A DNA stretch of 12,136 bases from assembly GCA_902767195.1 (NCBI GenBank), contig CACXGS010000410.1:1-12136 (forward strand). The letters are read 5' to 3'. The position numbers were made by a program, and so were the translations under genes. Within the stretch, counting starts at the first letter, position 1. Every line of letters begins with the position of its first letter. A model generated the notes under the pieces. That model did not search any database and had not been told where the DNA came from. It saw only the letters and a list, made by a program, of their open reading frames with translations. Origin of the DNA: an uncultured Lachnospiraceae bacterium (lineage in GTDB: Bacteria > Bacillota_A > Clostridia > Lachnospirales > Lachnospiraceae). Below are positions 1 to 7,872 of this stretch, one piece after another.

Positions 1-170
1 GTAGCACCTGCAACAACAGGATCTCCCACTTTCACTTCGTCACCACTTACTGCTAAAACCTGGTCAAATGTATAGGCAGAACCGGCGGGTGCACCAAGTT
101 TCTCAACTCTGATAACGTCTCCTTCGCTTACCTTATACTGTTTACCACCTGTTGCAATAATAGCGTACAT
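1..170 (-). CDS. rplU: 50S ribosomal protein L21, N-terminal part (cut by window edge)
   Basis: Reading leftwards from the ATG at 170, the protein begins [18 protein letters not shown], the conserved opening of bacterial L21, a large-subunit protein that binds 23S rRNA. About 56 residues are visible and the frame is open at the window edge; full-length L21 is usually about 100-105 residues. The start is supported by a strong AGGAGGTG ribosome binding site just upstream. The gene has its own consensus-like promoter and a structured leader, both listed separately, so it is probably regulated as a ribosomal protein operon. In Firmicutes it is normally followed by a Prp-type protease gene and rpmA (L27), which would lie outside this window. 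The identification rests on recognising the N-terminal sequence and on the leader. Confidence 0.95.
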   Translation of the reverse strand, partial: MYAIIATGGKQYKVSEGDVIRVEKLGAPAGSAYTFDQVLAVSGDEVKVGDPVVAGA

Positions 171-193
171 ATGGCACCTCCTAAATAAATAAT

Positions 194-241
194 CGCCAGC
201 TACGGTGCTGCCAAAAGGGCAGACTTCTACCACGCTGTGCG
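194..241 (-). ncRNA. Putative L21 leader (ribosomal protein leader RNA) upstream of rplU
   Basis: On the minus strand the transcript can form a closing stem between CGCACAGC (241 to 234) and GCTGGCG (200 to 194), perfect apart from one bulged A. Inside it is a hairpin, CTGCC (222-218), loop CTTTT, GGCAG (212-208). GGT/ACC or GTG/CAC pairs can bridge the two stems. The invariant-looking segment ACCGTAGCTGGCG matches my memory of the Rfam L21_leader family, an autoregulatory element of low-GC Gram-positive rplU operons. It lies between the rplU promoter and its ribosome binding site. There is no U-tract after the hairpin, so it does not look like a simple terminator. The family assignment is from memory, not from a covariance search. 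Confidence 0.72.
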
Positions 242-254
242 TCACACAACCATT

Positions 255-283
255 AATATAGCATCAAAACAATAGGGTGTCAA
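255..283 (-). promoter_or_regulatory. Sigma-A type promoter of rplU
   Basis: The minus strand has TTGACA (283-278), a 17-nt spacer and TATATT (260-255), a near-perfect vegetative promoter. Transcription would start near position 248, just before the L21 leader. The -35 box lies only 3 nt past the atpC stop codon, and no terminator is seen between them, so rplU may also receive read-through from the ATP synthase operon. Confidence 0.85.
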
Positions 284-286
284 CTA

Positions 287-700
287 TTATTTCTGGTTTA
301 TGTCATTTTTGACACGCATCCGGTTGATGGACCGGATCAAAGTCGCCTGAGCCAGGTAGTATTCCTGCATACTGCGCTTCTGGAGGATGGCCTCTCTGGC
401 TTTCTCCTCCTTGCGCCTTGCTCTCTCCATATCGATATCTTCCGGATGCTCAGCCGCCTCCACAAGCAGAAGCACATCGTTATCCTCGATACGCATCATG
501 CCTGCAGCCACAAAAGCGGCCTTTGTCTCCTGCCCGGCCATCCGGTAGAGGAGCTTTCCCGGCACCACCGCCATGACCATGTTTTCATGGCCGGCCAGCA
601 CCCCGTAAAACCCGTCCAATGTGGGGATGTTAATCATCTCGGCCTCCCCCTCCAGGAAGATGCCGTTCGCCTCATAGATTCTTAGAGAAAATGTATTCAT
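287..700 (-). CDS. atpC: F1Fo ATP synthase epsilon subunit
   Basis: This 137-residue protein is the expected size for epsilon, the rotor subunit that binds gamma and can inhibit ATP hydrolysis. The first ~85 residues form the beta-sandwich domain, with the family pattern around IPTLDGFYGVLAGHENMV (residues 25-42) and a FVAAGMMRIEDNDV stretch. The rest is the helical C-terminal hairpin, rich in Arg, Lys and Glu. The ATG at 700 follows AAAGGAG with a suitable gap. The gene is last in the operon, 29 nt after atpD, as is usual. Its stop is almost directly followed by the rplU promoter. Nothing looks damaged. Confidence 0.96.
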   Translation of the reverse strand: MNTFSLRIYEANGIFLEGEAEMINIPTLDGFYGVLAGHENMVMAVVPGKLLYRMAGQETKAAFVAAGMMRIEDNDVLLLVEAAEHPEDIDMERARRKEEKAREAILQKRSMQEYYLAQATLIRSINRMRVKNDINQK

Positions 701-729
701 GATTCTCCTTTACTATGGTTGATCCGGAA

Positions 730-2121
<1,392 letters not shown>

Positions 2122-3024
2122 CTATCTTCCTCCTCCCTTCTTCGCGCGTTTCTGTGCTTTTGCACCGGCAGACACCTCCGTGATCTCCTGGGTGATGACC
2201 GCCTGTCTGACGCTATTATACTCCAACTGCAGATTAGAAAGGATCTCCTGGGCGTTCTGATTGGCGGAATTCATGGCTTTCATCCGGGCATTCTGCTCCG
2301 CTGAGAAACTGTCTACCAGCGCCCCGTATATGAATCCGGCAATATATCCGGGCATAAACTGATCCAATACTTCCGTCACGGAAGGATGAAACTTGTAATG
2401 GATATCCCGGTGGGTCTTCTCCTCCTCCGGAGTGAGGAATGGTTTCCTCTCAAAAGGCAGTAACTTCATACGCTTGACCGTAGAATTCAACTCATTTTCC
2501 ATATCACTGTAAATGACACGGATCTCATCCACTCTCTTTTCATTAAACTCCGTCAGCAGTATATGACTGATCTCTCTGGCCCGGTGCATGGTAGGATTCT
2601 GGGCAGTATAGAGAAATGACTGTTCAATGGGAATATTATGCTTTTGATAGTAGCGTCTTCCATATTCCCCGACAACATATAGCTTAACGCGCATGTGCTT
2701 TTCCATCTCTGCATTGGCCTGACGAATCACATTATAATTGTAGGAACCTGCCAGTCCCTTATCTGCCGTAATAACCAGATAAGCGTAAGTCTCAGCCGGC
2801 TTCCTTCCGGTCTCGGGGTAGAAGTATCTGGAATTCACATCCCCCTCAGTCTGAAAAATACGCTTTATCTCATTCTCCTGCATCTCGAAAAAAGGTCTTG
2901 TACTGTTCAGGCTCTCTTTGGCATTCTGCAGCTTGGTGGAAGAGATCAGATACATGGCATTGGTAATCTTCTGCGTATTCCTAACGCTATTTATTCGGTT
3001 TTTGAGTTCCCTGATAGTAGACAT
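2122..3024 (-). CDS. atpG: F1Fo ATP synthase gamma subunit, with basic C-terminal tail
   Basis: This is the central rotor shaft of F1. The 300-residue protein starts MSTIRELKNRINSVRNTQKI, the classic N-terminal helix of gamma, and has the conserved LVITADKGLAGSYN segment (about residues 82-95) and the C-terminal helix ending ITQEITEVSAG. It is somewhat longer than the usual ~285-290 residues because the normal end is followed by AKAQKRAKKGGGR, a Lys/Arg/Gly tail. The tail would emerge at the top of the alpha3beta3 ring, near the delta-binding site. The gene starts 7 nt after the atpA stop, with only a weak GAGAAG-like ribosome binding site, so coupling to atpA is likely. Identity is certain; the tail's role is unknown. 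Confidence 0.97.
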   Translation of the reverse strand: MSTIRELKNRINSVRNTQKITNAMYLISSTKLQNAKESLNSTRPFFEMQENEIKRIFQTEGDVNSRYFYPETGRKPAETYAYLVITADKGLAGSYNYNVIRQANAEMEKHMRVKLYVVGEYGRRYYQKHNIPIEQSFLYTAQNPTMHRAREISHILLTEFNEKRVDEIRVIYSDMENELNSTVKRMKLLPFERKPFLTPEEEKTHRDIHYKFHPSVTEVLDQFMPGYIAGFIYGALVDSFSAEQNARMKAMNSANQNAQEILSNLQLEYNSVRQAVITQEITEVSAGAKAQKRAKKGGGR

Positions 3025-3031
3025 ATTCTAA

Positions 3032-4813
3032 TCACTTCTCTTTATTCAACTTCTTCAAATATCTTCGAAGGTAAGCCTTGGAAAGACGGATAATCTTCTC
3101 CTTCTGCCGGTCAGTCATAATGCCTGTCTCATCAATCTTGTCACAGAAGTCCTGTCCCCTGTTGTGGAACCAGTCTAAAAGTCCCTGACGGAACTCTGTC
3201 AGGCGTGACATAGGAACATCCTGCATAATATGGGCTGTTCCCGCTACCAGGAGAATTACCTGCTCATGAAGAGCATAGGGCTTTCCCTGATTCTGGCGGA
3301 GCAGCTGCATCAGGCTTTGTCCGTAAATCAGCCTTTTTCTCGTTGACTCATCCAGATCATTGGAGAACTGGGTAAAGACTTCCATCTCACGATACTGGGC
3401 CAGGTCAAGACGAATGCTTCCGGTGGCCTTTTTCATGGCCTGAGTCTGGGCAGCGCCGCCGACACGGGATACCGAAAGACCTACGTTTACAGCAGGCCGC
3501 TGGCCTGAGAAAAAGAGATCCGATTCCAGGAAAATCTGTCCGTCCGTAATCGAAATAATATTAGTAGGAATATAGGCGGAAACATCCCCCGCCTGCGTTT
3601 CTACGATTGGCAGGGCAGTAAGGCTGCCTCCTCCTCTCTCGTCTGATAATCTGGCCGACCTCTCCAGCAGTCTGGAGTGCAGGTAAAAGACATCGCCCGG
3701 ATAAGCCTCACGACCCGGGGATCTCTCAAGCAGCAGTGACAGTGCCCTGTAGGCAATGGCATGCTTGGACAGATCATCATAGACGATCAGAACATCTTTT
3801 CCCCTGTCCATAAAGTATTCACCCATGGCCGTTCCGGAGTAGGGTGCAATGTATTGTAAGGGAGCCGACTGGCTGGCCGATGCATTGACCACGATGGTAT
3901 AATCCATAGCTCCGTTCTTTCTCAGTGATTCTACAAGCTGAGCCACGCTGCTGGCCTTCTGGCCGATGGCAACATAAATACAGATCACATCGGTGTTCTT
4001 CTGGTTGAGGATGGTGTCCACCGCAATGGATGTCTTACCGGTCTGACGATCACCGATGATCAGCTCTCTCTGTCCTCTTCCAATCGGAAACATGGAATCA
4101 ATACAGAGAATTCCTGTATTCATGGGGGTATCTACAGCCTGGCGGTCAATAATCTGCGGGGCTGCCGCCTCGATGGGGTAATAGTCTTCCGGTATAACCG
4201 AACCTTCTCCGTCAATGGGGGTTCCCAGAGCATCAACAACCCTTCCCAGGAATTCTTCCCCCACAGGAATACCAGCTCTTCTGTGGGTTCTGTGAACCAT
4301 ACTCCCTTCCATAACCGATTCTTCATCAGCAAAGAGGATAATACCCACACTGTCCGGACGGAGCTCCTGTACCATTCCCCTCACTCCGGATTCAAAGAGA
4401 ACAATCTCACCGTACTCGACACTCTCCAGACCGTCAGCAAAAACGATGCCGTCACCAATCATGGTTACGGTTCCCTCCTCCTCCGGGACAACTTCCAAAT
4501 TCCATGATTCCACCACATCCTTAAAAAGGGTGATGGTATCTATTCGGTCAGGACTTTCATCATTCTGTATCTTCTTCCGGAGCATCTCTTTAAACTGAGT
4601 GATCCGGCCCTTGCGTGTCCAGTCGAAAATCTCATTGTCAACTTTTAATTTGAAACCGGAAGTTATACTATCGTCATTGACCCATACCAGTTTGTAATCT
4701 TTATCATATCTGTTTTTAAGAAAAGTCTCAAAACGTTTCCTGTATTGGTCATCCGGAGCTTCACTGGAATACAGATAAGCCTCCGGTCTGTTGTTTAACC
4801 CTGTATCCGGCAT
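3032..4813 (-). CDS. atpA: F1Fo ATP synthase alpha subunit fused at its N-terminus to a delta C-terminal-like domain
   Basis: The protein is about 593 residues, against about 500-513 for ordinary alpha. From residue ~112 (EEGTV) onwards it is a standard alpha: Walker A GDRQTGKT (254-261), the VYDDLSK segment (344-350), and the arginine finger in SRVGGAAQ (Arg450), all intact. Residues 1-85 or so are extra, and residues 21-80 resemble the C-terminal domain of delta/OSCP (separate entry). No atpH gene exists between atpF and atpA, which fits a domain transfer. I chose the ATG at 4813 because AAAGGAG (4828-4822) precedes it by 8 nt. An in-frame ATG at 4834 would add 7 residues but lacks a suitable site. 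The start lies just past the atpF stop, with the ribosome binding site inside atpF, so the genes are coupled. Alpha is certain; the delta-domain reading is strong but made by eye. Confidence 0.95.
   Translation of the reverse strand: MPDTGLNNRPEAYLYSSEAPDDQYRKRFETFLKNRYDKDYKLVWVNDDSITSGFKLKVDNEIFDWTRKGRITQFKEMLRKKIQNDESPDRIDTITLFKDVVESWNLEVVPEEEGTVTMIGDGIVFADGLESVEYGEIVLFESGVRGMVQELRPDSVGIILFADEESVMEGSMVHRTHRRAGIPVGEEFLGRVVDALGTPIDGEGSVIPEDYYPIEAAAPQIIDRQAVDTPMNTGILCIDSMFPIGRGQRELIIGDRQTGKTSIAVDTILNQKNTDVICIYVAIGQKASSVAQLVESLRKNGAMDYTIVVNASASQSAPLQYIAPYSGTAMGEYFMDRGKDVLIVYDDLSKHAIAYRALSLLLERSPGREAYPGDVFYLHSRLLERSARLSDERGGGSLTALPIVETQAGDVSAYIPTNIISITDGQIFLESDLFFSGQRPAVNVGLSVSRVGGAAQTQAMKKATGSIRLDLAQYREMEVFTQFSNDLDESTRKRLIYGQSLMQLLRQNQGKPYALHEQVILLVAGTAHIMQDVPMSRLTEFRQGLLDWFHNRGQDFCDKIDETGIMTDRQKEKIIRLSKAYLRRYLKKLNKEK
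4574..4753 (-). other. Delta/OSCP C-terminal-like domain encoded at the 5' end of atpA
   Basis: Residues 21-80 of the fused AtpA align without gaps to the last ~60 residues of E. coli AtpH as I remember it. Shared points are the amphipathic helix ([13 protein letters not shown]), then KL, D.S, G, then IFD matching VID, KGR matching RGR, and a final hydrophobic helix. In AtpH this domain binds the C-terminus of the b dimer. The preceding ~20 residues are too few for the delta N-terminal six-helix domain that normally docks on the alpha N-termini. Covalent fusion would replace that docking. Confidence 0.82.
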
Positions 4814-4814
4814 A

Positions 4815-5294
4815 TCATGAACTCCTTTCAGCATCCTCTAAAAAGGCGTCATAGAAAGTATTGGTATCGCCTTCCAGCATAAGTTTATCGGCCGCAGTAG
4901 CCAGGATTTCGGAAATATCGTCTTTAGCGCCATCCACGATCTCCTGACGTTTTTTCTTTGCCTCTTCCTCTGCTTTGCTGATGATCCTGCTGGCTTCTTT
5001 TCTGGCATAATCCAGCTCTTCATCTCGCATGGCATAAATCTCTTCTGTGGCCTTTCTTTTCTCCTCGGCGATCTCATCATCCGCCTTATTCATTATCTCC
5101 TCGTAATCCATCTTCAGCTTCTCTGCATCCGCCAAAGCTTTTTCCTTCTCCTTGTCGATATCGAGATAATATTTCTTACGGTCGCGCATGAAATCCTTCA
5201 CCGGCTTATATAAAATAATATACAGGCCTCCAAATAAGAGCACGACATTAAACAGATGAAGAAGGATCTGTACAAAATCTATTCCAAGCGGCAT
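4815..5294 (-). CDS. atpF: F1Fo ATP synthase b subunit (peripheral stalk)
   Basis: Subunit b anchors the stator: an N-terminal membrane helix and a long cytoplasmic coiled coil that holds F1 against rotation. Here residues ~6-27 ([20 protein letters not shown]) are the membrane segment, followed by [11 protein letters not shown] and about 110 residues rich in Glu, Lys, Asp and Ala, typical of the b coiled coil. I start at the ATG at 5294 (159 residues) because GGGAGG (5307-5302) lies 7 nt upstream. The frame is open to a GTG at 5315 that would overlap the atpE stop, but it lacks such a site. Only one b gene is present, so a homodimer is expected. Its C-terminal tip ([17 protein letters not shown]) would contact the delta-type domain now carried on AtpA. 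Confidence 0.95.
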   Translation of the reverse strand: MPLGIDFVQILLHLFNVVLLFGGLYIILYKPVKDFMRDRKKYYLDIDKEKEKALADAEKLKMDYEEIMNKADDEIAEEKRKATEEIYAMRDEELDYARKEASRIISKAEEEAKKKRQEIVDGAKDDISEILATAADKLMLEGDTNTFYDAFLEDAERSS

Positions 5295-5311
5295 ATCTTC
5301 GCCTCCCGTCG

Positions 5312-5533
5312 TCACATTACAAAGATAATCAAAATGGTTACAATCAACGCATAGATAACTACCGTCTCTATGAATACCAGACCCAGCATCATAACGGTCT
5401 GAATCTTGGTCATGGCCTCAGGCTGACGGGCCACACCCTCTGCAGATCTGGATACAGCGATACCCATGCCGATACCACCGCCAAGGGCAGCAAAACCGAT
5501 GGCAATTCCGGCGCCGACTGCCTTGCCGCTCAC
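5312..5533 (-). CDS. atpE: F1Fo ATP synthase c subunit (proteolipid ring)
   Basis: This 73-residue hairpin of two membrane helices forms the rotor ring. The Gly-rich first helix (GAGIAIGFAALGGGIGMGIA), the polar loop ARQPEA (35-40) that touches gamma and epsilon, and the second helix with the ion-carrying Glu56 (GLVFIETVVIYALI) are all present. Position 23 is Met where Na+-binding rings carry Gln, so protons are the likely coupling ion. The start is GTG, directly after the TGA stop of the upstream 61-residue ORF and in the same frame. No good ribosome binding site lies at the right distance; only a weak GGA is present. That is odd for the most abundant subunit and implies coupling to the upstream ORF or readthrough. 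Confidence 0.95.
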   Translation of the reverse strand: MSGKAVGAGIAIGFAALGGGIGMGIAVSRSAEGVARQPEAMTKIQTVMMLGLVFIETVVIYALIVTILIIFVM

Positions 5534-5719
5534 TCATGAATCCGCTGCAACAATCTCTTCTCCACTCTGTCCGCTTTCATCCTGCTCATTTACAGTCTCG
5601 CTTACCTGAGCCGGCGTCTCGGCAGCTCTAAGCTGCATAACTCCGAACAAAACACTGATGCCCATGAATAAAATGAGGACTGCTAACGCAATCGATACCG
5701 GTTTAAGATACTTTATCAT
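5534..5719 (-). CDS. Small single-pass membrane protein between atpB and atpE, in frame with atpE
   Basis: I do not recognise this 61-residue protein. It has a short basic start (MIKYLK), a hydrophobic segment at about residues 8-31, then an acidic Ser/Glu/Gln-rich tail ending EEIVAADS. It could be a single-pass membrane protein or a signal-peptide-like leader. The ATG overlaps the atpB stop (ATGA), and AGGAGG (5731-5726) lies 6 nt upstream, so it is clearly translated. Its TGA stop is immediately followed, in the same frame, by the GTG start of atpE, so removing one stop codon would give a single ~135-residue product with an N-terminal extension on subunit c. It may be a coupling leader that sets c-subunit output, an assembly factor, or an N-terminal piece that is fused to c in relatives. 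Confidence 0.8.
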   Translation of the reverse strand: MIKYLKPVSIALAVLILFMGISVLFGVMQLRAAETPAQVSETVNEQDESGQSGEEIVAADS

Positions 5720-6624
5720 AATGCTCCTCCTGAGGAAGGCGATGCTTCCTGTTCACTCGTATTAATGATCGGTGTCTGATCATTAGTGTCTTTTTTACGT
5801 TTCTTTTTCTTTTCCACTATTTCCGAGACCTCTCCATAATAGAAAGAGGTCAGCATGGTAAGTACATAAGCCTGGATCAGGGCATGCAGCACTGTAAAGA
5901 GCACACCCACCAGCACCGGCAGTACAAAACTTAACTGAATATAATAATACACAAGTTCTGTGGTCAGCATACCGGAAAGCAGGGCACCAAACAGACGGAA
6001 TGTCATAGACAAAGGAAGAGAAAACTCTTTCAGTGACTTGAATATTCCCTTAACTCCGTTGGCCAGAACTCCTCCTCCCACAATAAAAAGATAGGAAAAA
6101 CATCCCGTTGCAATCGCCCCGTTGATATTAGCAAGGGGGGCGGGAAGAGAAATGGAATGCCCCTGACTGGTCAGGACCTGAAATCCGAACAGCTCAAACA
6201 TAGTCCCGGTAAATATATAGCTTCCTACGGCAAATATATATGCCCCCAGGGCTTCATTTCTGTGCGGGCTGTTTGATTCTGCCAGGTTCTCAAAGAAACC
6301 GACCCAAGTTTCGATGACGATCTGTACTCTGCCGGGTACCCTCTTAAAGCGCGGCAGCAGGATCAGTCGGATGAGCAGGGCAAAGATCAGTAACCCGCCG
6401 GTAACAATAAACCCGGAAATCAGGGAAGGATCCACTTCAATCCCGCCCGGTATACGTACCTTGTTCCTGTTGTGAAGTACAGCATCCCGCATCATCTCCT
6501 TGACAGTCTCATGCCGGACTGATAATGGCAGCAATACGATGATCAAAGCCAACAATATGGCCAGAACAAGCAGCATAGCTATAATGACTTTTTTTCTTTT
6601 CTCCTTGTTCAAAAGACTCACCAC
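5716..6624 (-). CDS. atpB: F1Fo ATP synthase a subunit
   Basis: Subunit a provides the two ion half-channels beside the c-ring. The essential arginine is in SMTFRLFGALLSG (Arg210 counting from the GTG at 6624), and the last helix has LHALIQAYVLTMLTSFYYGE with the usual Gln. LPAPLANINGA matches the conserved segment before it. At 302 residues it is longer than the usual ~220-270. There is an extra hydrophobic stretch at about residues 13-34 before the normal first helix (~70-92), and a charged C-terminal tail (EKKKKRKKDT onward). The start is uncertain: AGGAGG overlaps tandem GTG codons at 6624/6621, so the TTG at 6612, giving MNKEKRKKVII, is equally plausible. It is the first gene of the operon; no atpI is seen upstream. 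Confidence 0.94.
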   Translation of the reverse strand: MVSLLNKEKRKKVIIAMLLVLAILLALIIVLLPLSVRHETVKEMMRDAVLHNRNKVRIPGGIEVDPSLISGFIVTGGLLIFALLIRLILLPRFKRVPGRVQIVIETWVGFFENLAESNSPHRNEALGAYIFAVGSYIFTGTMFELFGFQVLTSQGHSISLPAPLANINGAIATGCFSYLFIVGGGVLANGVKGIFKSLKEFSLPLSMTFRLFGALLSGMLTTELVYYYIQLSFVLPVLVGVLFTVLHALIQAYVLTMLTSFYYGEVSEIVEKKKKRKKDTNDQTPIINTSEQEASPSSGGAL

Positions 6625-6643
6625 CTCCTGTTCTATTCACACC

Positions 6644-6671
6644 ATTATAACACTTTCATTTTATTTTTCAA
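6644..6671 (-). promoter_or_regulatory. Sigma-A type promoter of the ATP synthase operon
   Basis: The minus strand has TTGAAA (6671-6666), a 16-nt spacer and a perfect TATAAT (6649-6644). The -35 box lies inside the last codons of the RNase E/G gene and the -10 in the 36-nt gap before atpB. The predicted 5' untranslated region is only some 13-25 nt. No terminator hairpin separates the RNase gene from atpB, so read-through may add to this promoter. Confidence 0.8.
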
Positions 6672-7872
6672 TGTTTATGACCCCCTGAAGCTGTTCTTTC
6701 AGAGATTTTCTTCTCTTAGATCTGGTAAGCTCCACCAGCCCCAGAGAAGTGATGTCAATAACGTGGACCGGGACCCGGTCTCCGGCACATTTTCGCCTTA
6801 ATTCCTCCAGGAGAATCTCCTCCTGACCGGAATCTTTCATGTTCATAAAATCAATCAGGATCATTCCCGACAGATTCCTGAGCCGAAGCTGGGCGGCGAT
6901 TTCTTCAGCCGCTTCCATATTGAGTCTCAGGAAAAAATCGTCATCCTTTTTCCGGTTTTTGATCACACTGCCGGAATTCACGTCAATCACGGTCAGTGCC
7001 TCTGTAGGTTCGATGATCAGGCTTCCGCCATTGTCAAGCCAGACCTTTTTCCCGGTTGCCTTCCCGTAATAGTACTCCATCCGGTAGAGCTTGTAAAGGG
7101 GGTATTCATCCTTGTAGAATCGAAGCTTATCTTTTATCTCCCTCTGGTCCGGAAAAGAATAATAATTATTTAACTCTTCATAGATCTCCGGATCATCCGT
7201 GATAATCTGATCCAGTTCCTTCCCGGGCAGCTCCCTTCCCAGTGTGATATAGTAAGCCGGCTCCTCATAGAGAAGTGTCCTGGCAGCCGCGCAGGATCCC
7301 CTGGTCAGGATGGCATCTTTCTGTCGGATCAGCTCCTTTAGTTCATCCGTCAGAATTCCTTCTTCTTTCCCGGCGGCGTTCGTCCGGGCGATAATTCCAT
7401 ACTCTTTCGACCGACAGCTTTCCAGGATGGACAGGAGGCGTTCCCTCTCCTCTTCATCCCTGATCTTTCTTGAAACGCCGTAACGGTGATCCATCAGGGT
7501 CAGCACGAAATATTTCCCTGGGAACGATACATTCCTGTCAGCCACCGGAAGCTTGGTCTTGAGGGCGTCTTTTGTAATCTGGACAAGGATAATGTCCCCG
7601 CCTTTAATGGACAGGTTCTCTCCTCCGCCGGACTTGCCCGGTCCGGAAGGCAGTGGCAGATAAGCCTTCTTACCCTGTCCGATCTCCAGAAAAGCTCCGT
7701 GGATCCCGTCCGCCACCTTTTCCACTCTGGCCGCGTAAATATTTCCGATCAAAGACTCCCTGTGCCTGGGCTCTGCGTAGAGTTCAACCGGCTTTCCGTC
7801 AAGCCAGTAACCGTAGAAGACGGAAGGTCCCTTCCGACAGATGACCAGTTTTCCTTTTCTTATGTCCTTCAT
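6661..7872 (-). CDS. rng: Ribonuclease E/G family endoribonuclease, short form
   Basis: RNase E/G enzymes cut single-stranded AU-rich RNA and act in rRNA and mRNA processing. Residues ~36-130 form the S1-type RNA-binding domain (LIGNIYAARVEKVADGIHGA). The catalytic core has LTVIDVNSG (Asp297) and ILIDFMNMK (Asp341), the two metal-binding aspartates, with the family signature EAAEEIAAQLRLRNLSG between them. The start is the ATG at 7872: GGGAGG lies 6 nt upstream, and it overlaps the upstream stop by one base (TGATG). The frame is open further upstream, but that part is not family-like. At 403 residues it ends soon after LVELTRSKRRKS and lacks the Zn-link motif (CPxCxG) that joins subunits in E. 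coli RNase E, so oligomer assembly may differ. Confidence 0.9.
   Translation of the reverse strand: MKDIRKGKLVICRKGPSVFYGYWLDGKPVELYAEPRHRESLIGNIYAARVEKVADGIHGAFLEIGQGKKAYLPLPSGPGKSGGGENLSIKGGDIILVQITKDALKTKLPVADRNVSFPGKYFVLTLMDHRYGVSRKIRDEEERERLLSILESCRSKEYGIIARTNAAGKEEGILTDELKELIRQKDAILTRGSCAAARTLLYEEPAYYITLGRELPGKELDQIITDDPEIYEELNNYYSFPDQREIKDKLRFYKDEYPLYKLYRMEYYYGKATGKKVWLDNGGSLIIEPTEALTVIDVNSGSVIKNRKKDDDFFLRLNMEAAEEIAAQLRLRNLSGMILIDFMNMKDSGQEEILLEELRRKCAGDRVPVHVIDITSLGLVELTRSKRRKSLKEQLQGVINIEK

Noticed and set aside
4511..4585. Internal starts in atpA (ATG at 4585, GTG at 4513) that could make a normal-length alpha without the delta domain
   Set aside because: Neither has a well-placed ribosome binding site. 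AAAGAG touches the ATG, and AAGGA is only 4 nt from the GTG. A mixed alpha pool remains possible but is not supported.
4815..5315. Possible hidden or frameshifted atpH between c and alpha
   Set aside because: The region is fully used by a normal b subunit, and no frame shows a delta N-terminal domain.
5534..5536. TGA between the small ORF and atpE as a selenocysteine codon
   Set aside because: No selenocysteine-insertion hairpin is evident downstream, and subunit c has no known selenocysteine form. Stop-start coupling is simpler.
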